Shown here: positions 12,017-23,050 of the stretch, one piece after another | Position numbering within the stretch: the first letter of the stretch is position 1 | Layout of the letters: each line of letters starts with the position of its first letter | Origin: Ciona savignyi | Taxonomy: Eukaryota; Chordata; Ascidiacea; Phlebobranchia; Cionidae | DNA: 64,000 bases | Assembly (NCBI GenBank): GCA_000149265.1 | Contig: CH003126.1 | Span: 307,526-371,525, forward strand | Reading direction: 5' to 3' | Position numbers and translations under genes: made by a program | Notes under the pieces: generated by a model | Told to the model about the DNA's origin: nothing | The model's database searches: none | Seen by the model: the letters and a program-made list of their open reading frames with translations, nothing else

Positions 12017-15000
12017 ATGGATTCAACTCGTTATTTGCCTGTTGGAGCAAGTCAGAAATCCTATAATATAATAGAAAGAATGTACCGTAGCAATTCTAGT
12101 GCGTCTGTGCTGTTGAAAATGCTCTTTGGCTCTATCTTTGGTGCCGGTATGGGATATGGTAAGTCTAAGTTGTTTATACATGTACTACGCAGGCAATCCT
12201 TTCAATGTAGTACACACCCGCATGTATATAAACTTGTGGACGATAAAAGTGCAATAATCATTACGAATTTAGTAAACGGTTAATGTTATCTAAAGAAAAC
12301 CTAATCCCCCTAACATTTTACCCGTCTTTTCTGGTAGCATGCTTTTATTTGACCTTCACTGGAGCATTTAAACCAAACGAGCGAGTTCTTCGGTTATGTG
12401 TCATGTGGATAATGATATGCCTCTCGTCATTGGGTTGCGCTCTCTCGGTACAAATTCGTTGCATAGCTGCGCTAACCGTTCCAACTATGGTGGGAAAAAC
12501 CGGCAGAAGCGTCTTAGGAGCTGTACTGGCAACGTGGATATTAGCTGGTAAGTAAAAACACAGCAATCGCTATAGTTTCTGATTGCTGGGACACGTACGG
12601 CCCACAGTTGTACACCTTTACCAGTAATTTGACGATAAACTGGTCTAGGTGTCATTTTTTCTGATAAATGTTAAGTCTGCCAGTGCCATTGAAATACAAA
12701 AACTTATTGGTTGAAGAGCGACAATACTGACAAGACGAAACAAACGCGTTTCTTACGTTATATATCAAGTTTTCATTTTAAACCTTTTAAGTTTAAGCAG
12801 CTGCTTATAGCCTAACATTGTGCGGTGTTGTTACATATTGTATCGCGGTTTAAACAGTGTGTACTTTTTCCGATAATAATCCAACGTTTATGCAAGCCAT
12901 GAAACCAAAATGTTCATCATTTACAATTTGGGGACAAAACAAAAAAGACACAGCAGTAGGATAATTATGGTATTCCGTGAATGGGAAAACGCAAGAAGAT
13001 TATCACACGGGCAATCGTCATATTACCTCGCGAATATGTACGAGACTTTTTCCATCAGATTACTCTTGCCCAACCTCGGGTTAGCGGCGCGATTGCTATG
13101 TGTTATACACGTAGAGTAAAGGACAACCAACTATCTAGCGACCAGTTTCGAACCTATAACCTTTCAAAGCACTAACCCGCCAATGTATTCCGTCGAATTA
13201 TGGTTGTTTCATGATTCATAAACTACGGTATTGTGGCCGAATGGTTAACGTGCCTGACACATATACTAATTCTATACAAAAAAGGTCTTATAACGAGCTC
13301 TTCAAGGGGTTAAAATCTAGCTTGGTATAAAAAGAAAATTCATTAACAGGCCCAATCACAAACATCATGTACCACAGCGGAGAAGCAGTGAACAGCCTAA
13401 CTTGCACAGCCCGTATGCATTCTAAGCAAATGTCCCAGCTCATGCATTTGCTGCATGCTCCTGTCACCGCCGGATTACGACAGCTTGTTGTGAGTTCGAC
13501 AACTATAAGGAAACTCCAAATTACACGAGAACATATCAACAGCTAAGATAAATTTAACCTTAAATAATATTACAGCCTATATCTAGGTAATTTTTTTTTA
13601 TTCCAATTGGCTTGGTAGATTATTGCGTCGCCTTTCAGCCATACGGTTGTAGGTTCGAAACTAGGGCTGCGAAAAATTAACGGTTAACCACGGTTAACCG
13701 TTTTTATGGTTAACCGTCACGTCAAATTTTAACCGTTTAACCGTTTTTAACAACTCTTTTTTTGGCCTCTTTATCTGTTCGTTGGTTGGTAAAATGCACG
13801 CTTTCATGACATTAAAATACCTGACTGACAAGTGACAACAGTAAAAAAAGAATATGTGGCACAGAATCCTTAAAATCGCAACCTATATAACACACACGTT
13901 TATTCATATTTTGAAACGTTACTTTACCGCCCACATTTAATTGGGCGTAATTGCGTTTTAATAATCTTCAAATATACATAACTCCATTCACACGTTGATT
14001 GTTTCATTATTAACGTAATATAAGCAACCATTCACACGTCGATTGTTTGATTATCAACATAATATACGCACCATTCACACGTGGATTGTTTCATTGTTAA
14101 CGTAATATAAGCACCATTCACACGTCGATTGTTTGATTTTTAAATTAATGTTACGCATTACAATCAAAGTTATATTATGTGTCTTAAGGTTACGTTTAAA
14201 AACTATAAAGTAAGGCATAAATAAGACCCGATAATGCCGGTAATCACGCGCGTTATTTCTTTGCTGCCCTTTACGGCTGCCTGAACTTTTTTTGCCAAAA
14301 ACGGTGCCGATTTGATGGTAGTTTAAAGAAAATCGGTTAACGGTTAACCGATTATTTTTACATCAGTTAACCGTTTTTTAAATTAACCGTTAATTCGCAG
14401 CCCTATTCGAAACGCATAGCTAGCTGGTCAGTTGTTCCCCTGAGCAAGTATCTTAACAGACATTTCTTGAATGATAAGTTCTACAAAATGAAAGGAACGT
14501 GTGAATCATACACAACACACTGTAGTATATCCTGTAACACGACGGTGGGTGCTAGGTAATCTGACGATTTCCAGTGTTTTAAACGCTCATTGCGTTTTCC
14601 TTTTACGGAAATAAACATGAATATCCTAAACTATAGTAATGCGTCCTATTTTATACGCTCAACGTCAGTACAAATATATAGTATTTTGTATGTGTTTTAA
14701 AAGAACCCAGCGGATTAATTGGTTCCAAATTGAAGAAACGTGTCTATCATACACAACATATTGCAATAGATCCGGTAACCCGACGGTGGGCGCAAGGTAA
14801 TCTGACGATTGTCCGTGTGTTAACCCCATTGGTTTTACCATTAATGGGAATAAGCATGACTATCCCATCCTATTCTCATGTGTGTTTTAAATTTACATTT
14901 GTTGTCCAGGACGACGCTACAGTTCTAAACGACACGGAGAAAGCGCTGGGGAGTAAAATGAACGGAATGAAGAGCGAACTATGGAGCACTGAAGGGAACA

Positions 15001-18000
15001 AATCAACAAACACGGGAGTCAACAATGTAGATGTGGCTGGAAAAATGAGAGGAGATGCTGTACAGAGGTGCACAGGTGAGAGAATTAGATTTGAATCGTC
15101 CATCAACTGTCCATTCTATGTACGGGTGTGTGGCCGAATGATTAACGCGACCAATACTTATACCTAAACTTATACAAAAAACGGTCTGGTGACGAGCCCA
15201 TCATGGGTTCAAAACTTGTGTCGGTAAACAAAAACAAAAAATGTGTATTCCAGGTTAAAGATTCTAAAACTATTCTAACCCTGCCCAAAACACTAATATC
15301 AATTCCAGCCCTAAACCTAACTCTAACCCCAGCCCTAACAAAAACCATAACACCCTAATCTTTATTTTGGTGTATAGTTTCCCCCTTCCGTCTTTCCCTT
15401 TTTTATTTTACCCCATATACCCCCATGTTTTGCAGGAGTGTTCGAGTACGGGGTGTCGGAATGTGTCAACTTGTTCAAGAAAAAGGAACAGGATTGCCAC
15501 GACACGATCAAAATTCCGATCCTGAAAGATATTTTATGTCTGGTCCTTAAAACCTCGTTCCTTTGCAACTTAGTACGAAGTAAGTAAGGAACCTTTTACA
15601 ATAACAAATATAATTGTTTTCTTTACAAGGAAGATGATTTTAGATTTGACATTTCATTTTGTGTTTACTTAATGGTGAAGAGTGGATGTTGTGAAATGTT
15701 ATTATGTGCACTAAATGTGACCATTTTATTGCTTATACACGTTTTTTAACTTGAAATTTTTATCATGTAAACAAGATAGAATATGATATAGATATTCACG
15801 TGTTAACTCCGTAATTTGTAGAACGCAAGGCGACATTATAAACTTTATTGACTCATTTTTTGTTTTACTTTAAATTAATGCCTATCATTTTTACCTGGAA
15901 AATCTGTCGTTTTAGTTTAACCATGGAGCATTTACATGATAGGAAAAAATACTTATTTATTCTTGTGGGTGGGACATTGAAGGGGGTATAACGCGGGTAA
16001 TAGCCTGATTTCCTCGTGCAATAAGATAGAATAATTTTGTTTTATCCCGGAAAAAAACGCAAGGTTCGTTATTACACCTCACGCCCAACGTTTGGTTACT
16101 GGAGCTATTGCAGTGTGTTGTGTATGATTGAGGCGTTTCTTCATTTTGGTAGAACCCACCATTTCACTGATTTCAGGCAATGTCTGCTTAATAGTGCCTT
16201 GCTCAATGAAACAACCGACTAGCTAGTAGCTAGCGACACCTTACGGCTGAAACGCGACGCACAAACACACAATAAGCGATTTGATCAGACACAGTCATTT
16301 TATCAAGTGTAATCAAGTTAATTAAATTGTGTTGACAGATTTCAACACATGGTGTGACGAGGTACCGGCAGTTGAACAAAACGCCGTCAACAAAAACTAT
16401 TCAGATATGAATAAAATCTCAGACAACATAGGTCGTGAGTTCGAATCCAACCTACAATGGAAGGTGGTGTGTTTTTATAAACCAAAGTGATATAGAATAG
16501 GATATCCATGTTAATCCCCGTGAATGGAAAAACCAAGGGGGTTATCACACGGGCAATCGTCAAATCACCTCGCGCCCGTCGTCGGGTTACCGGAGCTATT
16601 GTAGTTTGTTATTATTGAGACATTCCTTAAATTTGGTAGAACCCCTAAATCCGCTGGGTTTAGGCAATGTCCGTTATATACGTATGCGATACGTAATGCG
16701 GCAATTCCGACCATTACAGATACCAAACAGCAAAGAAGATCCTTCCACGGTAACAGTATCTGAAGCAGTTGATACTATTGAGAACGAAATCAAGCGAAAA
16801 AAGCAAATTTTCGAGTTCTGCGTCGCGCTAGTTCGAAAAGTGATAGGGATTTCGTTCATTTTCGTTTTGTCGTCGTAAGTATAAGATATTCATGTTTTAT
16901 TTCGGTAAATTGGAAAAAGCGGTATTACACGGGCAATCGGCAGATAACCTTGAGTCCACTGTCGGGTTATCGGAGCTATTTGGGTTGGTATTTTATGATA
17001 AACATAAGTAGAATTCACACGACTACGCACGACTTTTTTTACTCTATTGGATCCAGGCAATGTCCACTACGTGCCTTGCTCGTGGACAACCGACCTACTA
17101 GCGACCAGTTTCGAGGGTTAACTTGGTCTTTTTTTGTTCCACTCTTAGAGTTATCATGTTTTTTACCCGGTCACCTTTGATTCGCAGGGCTAGTGCTTAC
17201 AACTCAAAATATCTCACCGACTTTCGATTCGATAATCTCTATGTGACGTCATATTTCAAACGAAAAGACAAGGAAAGAAAAGATCAGGTAACACTGCCGA
17301 ATTTTTTTGGGGGCAACACTTGGGTAGGATATTCATGTTTATCCTTGTGAATGGGAAAACCAACCGGCGTTAACACACGGGCAATCGTCAGATCACCTCG
17401 CGCCCATCGTCGGGTTACCGGAGCTATTGCAGTGTGTTGTATATGATAAACACGTTCCTTTAATTTGGTGGAACCCATCAATCCGCTGGGTTCAGGCAAT
17501 GTCCGTTAAGTGCCTTGCCCAAGCACATAACCGACTAGCTAGCTACCAGTTTCTAATCTACAACCTTCCGGTTGAAAGGCGTCGCAATAAACCGCCAGAC
17601 TAGCCGGTCGGACAAAAAGAATAAAGGTGGGAAGGGAGTGAACTGCCCACTAAAAACTATTAAAACTAATTCTAATCCCCACAAATACTTGTCTTAAATC
17701 CAGAAGTAACCGTAAATCCAACCTTAGCTTTTACACTCACCCTAAACCCCTTATTTTAATTTTAGTTTTAGTGGGCAGTTTTCCTTTTTCCCTCGTTCCC
17801 TCCTTAAGAAGGAGTTGAAATAGGGAAACTGCTCACCCAAACTAAAAAAAGGTAATGCTTACCTTGCCTTAAACACTAATGTCAACCGCAGAACCCACGG
17901 TATAAGTCAGTTCTTGCAATTACTTTAACGAATTCATTTTTATTTTAGTGTGCAGTTTCCCTTCTTCCCTCTTGCCCTCTTTTTATTAGTCTTCCCTGTT

Positions 18001-21000
18001 TTTCGCTTGGGCATTTACGTCATATTGCGAATTGTGACAGGGTAAACGATGCCTTTTGCCGCTCTCTAGAATGGAAAACCGACATATGATTGTACCATTG
18101 TCCTTGAAACTGACAGCGGCCGAAAAACAATCGGTGGTAAGTATCCTGAATTTATTACTTATTTACATCAACTACTCAACACTACAAAATAAGCTGGCAC
18201 TTTCAGTGAGGTAACTTCCTATGCAATCACATTAGAGTGGTGGGTATGCGATAGTCGACCTGCCGGTTTGTCCGATGGTAAAGTGCGTCGCCTTTGAATC
18301 GAAAGATTGCAGGTGCGAAACTGGTCGCTAGCTAGTCGGTTGTGTCCTTCGGCAAGGCACTTTACATGCATTGGCTGAACCCAGCGGATTGATGGGTTCT
18401 ACCAAATTGTAGGAACATGTGTATCATATACAACACATACAATAGCTCCGGTAACCCGACAGTGGGCGAGATATGACGATTGCCCGTGTGCTAACCCCCT
18501 TGGTTTCCCATTCACGGGGATAAACATGCATATCCCATCCCTATCATGGTGCTAGTTTTCTGTTCGACTCTACCTTAATATGAAAATATGTTCGACTCCT
18601 TATATGAATTGAAATGGTGAACGGTTGTGTGTCCAAATGGGGAACAAGACCGACTGTATAAAAACCTGCTTAGTGGCGAGTCCAGAATGGGTTTATTTCG
18701 TTCCCAATTTAAACGGCAACGTATTGGACATTATGGAAAGTTGGGTGCAAAGAGATAGGTCCAAAGAACGAATAGATAAAACTCGTCCAATTTAAGCCAT
18801 GGGGTAATTGTGCAGGGTTAACTTGATACGTGGGTGTTTGGGAATTACCCATTTTTGTAGAAATATGGGTGAAAGTTTACCCCATGTGTACCATTGCATT
18901 TTTTAGCGTTAACTTTATATGTGGGTGTATATACACGGGTGGAATTACCCGGTTTTTGTAAAAATATGGGGTAAATTATACCCGATGCCAATGTGTTAGG
19001 GTTAACTTTATAGGCGAGTACGCTTTTGCACAGGTCAGTGATACTTGGTTCTAATAGTAAAACCTAACCCCTCCCCCCTTCCAATTTCCAACGGTTATGA
19101 ATTTAACCCATTATTGAACTTGGTTTTGGTTGATATACTTAGTCCTCACAAATAATCGAATCCACAGGTTTTCAAAGTGATCAAGCTTTTCGGTCAACTG
19201 CTGTTCACTGTAGTTTTGCTGGTGTTCGATCACGTGATATACGCGGTACTGGACCTGATCCGACGTCACGCCAAAATCGAGGTGCAAATCGAAGCACGTC
19301 ACAAGCTTGAAGGTTACGTCACATAACCTTGTACTTACGTAATTAGAAAATGATTATACCACTTACCGTATAGCATAGCACTTTTAAGATTTCTTGACTT
19401 AGTAACATAAATTATTTTTATCAGAAAATTTATTAATTTAGATAAATTGGCTGTTTGTGCGTAGAAATTAATGATTCTTTCAGTTAGTCAAATACAAATA
19501 ACAACCGTGAAGTTATCCTTATTTAGTCGTTCTTAAACCGGACTGTATAAACATTCAAAATTCCATATTTAAAGTCAAAATGTTTTTGTAGTTCATATTG
19601 AAGGCGACAAAAGCGTAGCGACCCTGCTAAAACGACTGTTCCTGCCTTTTATTGACAACGACCACGCCTTTAACACCACCTCAAGTAACCTCTGTGAGTA
19701 GACAGTACAATCTTTATTGCCTAATTTAAATAACCACTTAAGTGTCCTGTCAACTTACTTAACTACGTTTTTCCTGTGCCCTTGGCGCCCTTTTGTTAAT
19801 ATTTGTATAATAAAACCGGGCTGCCTGTCGGACGGATTCGCGTGGATTCTATTTTGGAAAAAAGGCCGAAAAACTAAAAGGAAGGAAAGAGGGAAACTGC
19901 AAAAGTAATGATAAATGGGAAACTAAAGTAATGATAAATGGGATTGTGATATAGATTTTATAGTTTTAGTGGACAATTTCCCTTCTTCCCTATTTTCCTC
20001 CTTTCAGTGTTGCCCAAAAACAGACATTGATCACATTAAACTTAGTTTGGAATCAGGGACAGCATCGGTTCGTTTTATTGATGTCTGTATAAGTGTGTCG
20101 TGTGTACAGTTTTGCAACATGGACCGGTGTCTTTTGTTATACTTATTTTACTGCTGCATTTCACAGTTATTTTGTTCTGCATGTCAGACTTACTTAAAAA
20201 TCGGTTTTGTGGTCTAATGGTTAACACTACCAGTTCACATAACAAAATTTATTAAAAAATTTACGATCCCGTCATGGTTAGCCTTGTCAAGCCCATGGAA
20301 ACTTATGACAATACAAAAATTCGGTTTGGTGTTCACTCTCGCAGCAACCTTTTTTCCAATTACTCGAGTTGTTATAGTGCCTAGTTTCGGACCTATAAAC
20401 GGGCGTTACTTGGTTCTTCGTTTAGTTCAGTACAATCTTTAAATTGGTCGGGATAAACATTGACCGCTTTCTTTTTAAAACTTGTTTATCCTTTAAATTA
20501 GTAATATTATTGTCACTTTAGGTGAGGTTTTTATTTTAATGATATTTATGACTAGCTGTCTCAAACTGTACGGCCACACAATTGTTCTCTTGTTTTAACG
20601 GGTGAGTTTTGAACCTATGATAGGCTATTTATACAAAACCTTTTTCCCATACAGTTATGTAAGTGATATTGTGACACTAACCAGTCGGCTGCATAACCGT
20701 TCCCAGCTATATTACTTTCTTACCGAGCTAAGTTTCGAACACGTGATGTTCTGCTTACCAAGACCGTTTTTAGTGCAACATTAAAATATGAATATGTCGC
20801 GTCTGCCGTTAACGCGCCGATACATATACCGAATTATATACAAAAACGGTATTGATGACGAGCCCATCAAGGGTTTAAAACTTAGCTCTATTAAGTGAAA
20901 AAAAAGTTTAATCGTATCCCAGACTTTTATTTATTAGCGAGACAAGTTTCGAGCCCATGATGTGCTCGTTACTAGAACAGTTTTTTTTTATAGAACTCGG

Positions 21001-22820
21001 TATATGTATCGGTCGCGTTAACCATTCGGCCACACGACCTTACCACCGTACCCGTATCCCAGACTGCCTGCCGCAAGCACGTCCGTTACCCAGCAGCGAC
21101 ATTCAGTGGATAATAGGTATGTACGGAGTCCTGTTCGCCACGATGCTTGGTGACGCATACGCTCTCCGACTTCGTCACGTCATCGCTTCTCTCGCTTATC
21201 GGAAACGAGAGAAAAAAAGGATCGTCTTTCTCTACAGTGACGTAATGAGAAGGAGGAAGAATCAGCTTTATCACGTCAGAATGACGGTGCAGAAGCTGGC
21301 GCGCAGTTTCAGGCTAAGGGTAACCGGTACCTCTAAATACTACAGGACCGCTTAAATCGCTTGGATCGCTTACTATACTTCGTAATTACAAAAAAAACAT
21401 GCTATTAATGTTAGGGTTGGGGTTAAAGTTAGTTCTGGGGTTGAGATTAGTGTTTGGGACAGGGTTAGAATTACTTTCCATAGAAATCTAAGTGATTTAA
21501 GCGGTCCAAGTGGTCCTGTAGTATTTAGAGGCACCCAAGGGAAACTGCATTGATAAAAATAAATGTTTTGTTCGGTTGAGTGGCCGAATGGTTCACTCGA
21601 CCGGTTTATATCATGTTATAAATTTGATTGTATACACTGTAGCCATTTATAACTTCACATCGTTCAGTTTAAACTCACGTCTAGCTATCATATGCGTACC
21701 ATCCCGCACCCAACCCTACGTCATTAAAAAGAATCTCAATAAAAAATCATAAAATCAAAAACAAATGAGATAACAGTGTATGGTTGTGTGGCCGAATGGT
21801 TAACGCGACCGAAACATATTCCAACTGTACAAACATGATCTTAGGGAATGGACCTCAATTTGGTTCGAACCTTGGTCGGATAAAAATAAATAAAATGTAT
21901 CCATGTGCCCTTCAGAAAGGTCAAATTATTGTGCCAATCAGGTTGAACGAAGGGAAAGCGGAAAGGAGGGAAACTGCACGCTAAAATAAGGATTATGACA
22001 TTAAAGCCAGTTTTAAACGTGGGGTTGGAGTTATGGTTAGTTCTGGGGTTGAGGTTATTGTTTAGGGAAGGGTTTAAATTAGTTTCCGTAATTTTAGTGT
22101 AAGGTTTTCCTCCACGTCTTCAGCATATACAATACACTTTAATCAGGTAACCCGTTGGTGGGTTATGGTAATCTGTCGATTGCCCGTTTGATAACGCTCT
22201 TTGTGTTTACCCAGCACGAGGATAACACACGAACATCCCACTGATTCTCATAGAACATTTAATTTCCCCAGCAACGCCATTCCATCCTGGAAGCGTTGAG
22301 TCTAAGGTTCGAACTGGTGCACCAGATATTTTCTAAGCTCGGCATTGGCGCGCCTCGATGTCTCATCTGCGAAGTGAAAGAGACAAAACGTCTCAAACTC
22401 GTACAGTGCGATGACGTCAGGTGTCACGTGAGGTATTGCGCAATCTGCTGGCAGGAGGTCGGGGTAAGAGTCCTTCGGTCGGGAAACTTAACGCATAGAG
22501 GGGAAACTAAAAGGAGGGAAAGCGGGAAGGAGGGAAACTGTAATCTAAAATGAATATTAAGGCATAAGGGTTTGTTTTAAACATGGGGTTAGGGTTAGTT
22601 CTTGGGTTGAGATTGTTGTTTGGAAAAGGATTAAAATTAATTTTCCATAGTTTTGGTAATCAGTTTCCCTCCTTCCCGATTTCCCTCCTTTTAGTATTAC
22701 CCACGCAGAGGCTTGGAGATAAAATTCTATTTATAGGAATGCTGCTGGGCATGTCAGAACTACGCTCCAACCGAAGACGAGATGACAGAAGCTGAAGAGG
22801 TCGAAGCAGAATACACATAA
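12017..22820 (+). CDS. DCST1: DC-STAMP domain-containing protein 1-like, multi-pass membrane protein with C4C4 RING-type finger (685 aa)
   Basis: Exons: 12017-12158, 12338-12547, 13350-13489, 14910-15075, 15436-15579, 16339-16463, 16720-16874, 17188-17287, 18041-18136, 19168-19312, 19592-19693, 21063-21319, 22272-22463, 22737-22820; total 2058 nt, all in phase. Length matches human DCST1 (about 700 aa). Family marks in order: small-residue GAGMGY helix near 43-48, GPITNI at the start of exon 3, GKR-LLPL in exon 9, CLPQ and the KREKKR-FLY motif in exon 12. The C-terminal finger has Cys pairs at 624/627, 640/645, 650/653 and 661/664, then an acidic tail. DCST1/DCST2 (worm SPE-42/SPE-49, fly Sneaky) act in sperm for gamete fusion or sperm membrane breakdown, and mammalian DCST1 is also reported as an E3 ligase; that role here is inferred. 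DCST2 is the alternative. Introns are packed with SINEs and a MITE. The donor of exon 10 (GTTACG) is weak but fits the phase. Confidence 0.92.
12955..13182 (-). repeat. SINE-A copy, intron 2 of the DCST1-like gene
   Basis: The AGGATAATTATGG tail, CACACGGGCAATCGTC and the reverse B box CAGTTTCGAACCT are readable. It is shortened in the middle. Confidence 0.8.
13230..13335 (+). repeat. SINE-B copy ending 15 bases before DCST1 exon 3
   Basis: Runs from GTGGCCGAATGGTTAACG to a B-box-like GGGTTAAAATCTAGCTTGG. The exon 3 acceptor AACAG is at 13345-13349, so the SINE tail supplies most of the sequence upstream of the splice site. Confidence 0.8.
13662..14405. mobile_element. Non-autonomous hAT-type DNA transposon, 744 bp
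   Basis: Terminal inverted repeats TAGGGCTGCGAA and TTCGCAGCCCTA, followed inward by AACGGTTAACC-type repeats. The flanking 8-bp target duplication TTCGAAAC (13654-13661 and 14406-14413) is perfect, which is the hAT hallmark. No transposase frame is present. It lies in intron 3 of the DCST1-like gene. Confidence 0.92.
13984..14156. repeat. 43-44 bp tandem repeat, four units, inside the hAT element
   Basis: Units start with CCATTCACACGT at 13984, 14028, 14071 and 14114 and contain GATTGTTT(C/G)ATT and ACGTAATATAAGC. Confidence 0.9.
14703..14875 (+). repeat. 5'-truncated SINE-A copy just before DCST1 exon 4
   Basis: Begins at GAACCCAGCGGATTAATTGG, lacks the tRNA-like head, and ends in TATCCCATCCTATT. 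Exon 4 starts 35 bases later. Confidence 0.8.
15119..15232 (+). repeat. SINE-B copy, intron 4 of the DCST1-like gene
   Basis: Near full length, from GTGTGGCCGAATGATTAACG to ATCATGGGTTCAAAACTTG. It begins about 44 bases after the exon 4 donor. Confidence 0.85.
15240..15412. mobile_element. MITE-C copy, right half clearest
   Basis: CCCTAACCC-type words followed by TAGTTTCCCCCTTCCGTCTT mark the right end. The left end is worn. It lies immediately before exon 5 (15436) of the DCST1-like gene. Confidence 0.55.
16060..16290 (-). repeat. SINE-A copy, intron 5 of the DCST1-like gene
   Basis: Tail side is weak. CTCACGCCCAACGTTTGG, GGAGCTATTGCAGTGTG and GACTAGCTAGTAGCTAGCGA are readable. Confidence 0.7.
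16495..16680 (-). repeat. SINE-A copy lacking its head, before DCST1 exon 7
   Basis: Starts AATAGGATATCCATG and stops at GGCAATGTCCGTTA. Exon 7 starts at 16720. Confidence 0.8.
16880..17115 (-). repeat. SINE-A copy between DCST1 exons 7 and 8
   Basis: Runs from TAAGATATTCATG to the reverse B box CAGTTTCGAGG. It starts 6 bases after the exon 7 end, so it directly follows the donor. Confidence 0.75.
17322..17616 (-). repeat. Near full-length SINE-A copy after DCST1 exon 8
   Basis: All blocks are present, from TAGGATATTCATGTTTATCC to CTAGCCGGTCGGAC. It begins 34 bases after the exon 8 donor. Confidence 0.9.
17618..17806. mobile_element. MITE-C copy
   Basis: Left GTGGGAAGGGAGTGAACTGCC and right GGGCAGTTTTCC plus TTCCCTCCTT form inverted ends. 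It is head-to-tail with the next copy. Confidence 0.7.
17807..17990. mobile_element. MITE-C copy, adjacent to the previous one
   Basis: Left GGAGTTGAAATAGGGAAACTG and right GTGCAGTTTCCCTTCTTCCC. It ends 50 bases before exon 9 of the DCST1-like gene. Confidence 0.65.
18255..18541 (+). repeat. Near full-length SINE-A copy, intron 9 of the DCST1-like gene
   Basis: Head GTTTGTCCGATGG, then CTGGTCGCTAGCTAGTCGG, then the tail GCATATCCCATCC. Confidence 0.88.
18622..18705 (+). repeat. Diverged SINE-B copy
   Basis: GTGTGTCCAAATGGGGAACA and GTGGCGAGTCCAGAATGGG match the family. It lacks a clear B box. Confidence 0.5.
18797..19018. repeat. Degenerate tandem duplication of about 110 bp
   Basis: Two units and the start of a third. 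Each begins with a GTTAACTT(T/G)ATA(T/C)G word and contains GTGGGTGT, GGAATTACCC and ATATGGG(G)T. Confidence 0.75.
19867..20008. mobile_element. Shortened MITE-C copy, intron 11 of the DCST1-like gene
   Basis: Left AACTAAAAGGAAGGAAAGAG and right CAATTTCCCTTCTTCCC. The middle is shorter than in other copies. Confidence 0.6.
20590..20690 (-). repeat. Partial SINE-B copy
   Basis: Reverse B-box side GAGTTTTGAACCTATGATAGG is visible. The head is lost. Confidence 0.5.
20795..20910 (+). repeat. SINE-B copy, intron 11 of the DCST1-like gene
   Basis: CCGTTAACGCGCCGATACAT to GACGAGCCCATCAAGGGTTT. Confidence 0.75.
20935..21045 (-). repeat. SINE-B copy ending 18 bases before DCST1 exon 12
   Basis: Reverse orientation, from AAGTTTCGAGCCCATGATG to TTCGGCCACACGACC. 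The exon 12 acceptor CCCAG follows at 21058-21062. With the copy at 20795-20910 it forms an inverted pair. Confidence 0.8.
21405..21490. mobile_element. MITE-C middle fragment
   Basis: TTAGGGTTGGGGTTAAAG to GGTTAGAATTACTTTCC. Both inverted ends are lost. Confidence 0.5.
21778..21895 (+). repeat. SINE-B copy, intron 12 of the DCST1-like gene
   Basis: TGTGTGGCCGAATGGTTAAC at the head and TTGGTTCGAACCTTGGTCGG at the B box. A further head scrap is at about 21570-21630. Confidence 0.8.
21940..22112. mobile_element. MITE-C copy
   Basis: Left AAAGGAGGGAAACTGCACGC; middle GGGGTTGGAGTTATGG; right TTTTCCTCC is worn. A SINE-A scrap follows (about 22115-22240). Confidence 0.65.
22504..22702. mobile_element. 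MITE-C copy, last intron of the DCST1-like gene
   Basis: The best-preserved inverted ends of the family: AACTAAAAGGAGGGAAAGCG on the left and ATTTCCCTCCTTTTAGTATT on the right. It ends 35 bases before exon 14. Confidence 0.8.
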
Positions 22821-22872
22821 CTCTCTGATTATTTTTGCACAGACCTTTTATTTGTATTTTTTTCTTTATTTT

Positions 22873-22992
22873 TGTACGGTCGTGTGGACGAATGATGAAC
22901 GCAACCGATAAATATAGAGTATTTATACTAAAATATAGGGGAAAACGGACTTAGTAACGAACTCGTCATAGATTTGAAACACATCTTAGCAC
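22873..22992 (+). repeat. SINE-B copy between the two convergent stop codons
   Basis: GTACGGTCGTGTGGACGAATG to ATAGATTTGAAACACATC. It lies within the 230-base gap between the DCST1-like gene and the 105-aa gene, so probably in a 3' UTR. Confidence 0.75.
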
Positions 22993-23050
22993 AACCTATG
23001 TATTGCCACAGCCTGATTGTTACGATACGATTTAAGTCCTTGGGGTCAAA

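Larger units (their letters stand above)
13608..14632 (+). repeat. SINE-A copy split by a hAT-type element
   Basis: The head half is 13608-13661 and the tail half about 14406-14632. The break is exactly in the B-box-like GGTTCGAAAC, filled by the element at 13662-14405. Confidence 0.9.

Noticed and set aside
13230..13335. SINE-B copies as genuine tRNA genes
   Set aside because: Only the A-box and B-box-like parts are tRNA-like; no closed acceptor or anticodon stem, and many diverged copies.
22565..22600. Telomere-like GGGTTAGGGTT words, possible interstitial telomere
   Set aside because: They are part of the MITE-C middle, recur with it in many places and never form a long (TTAGGG)n run.
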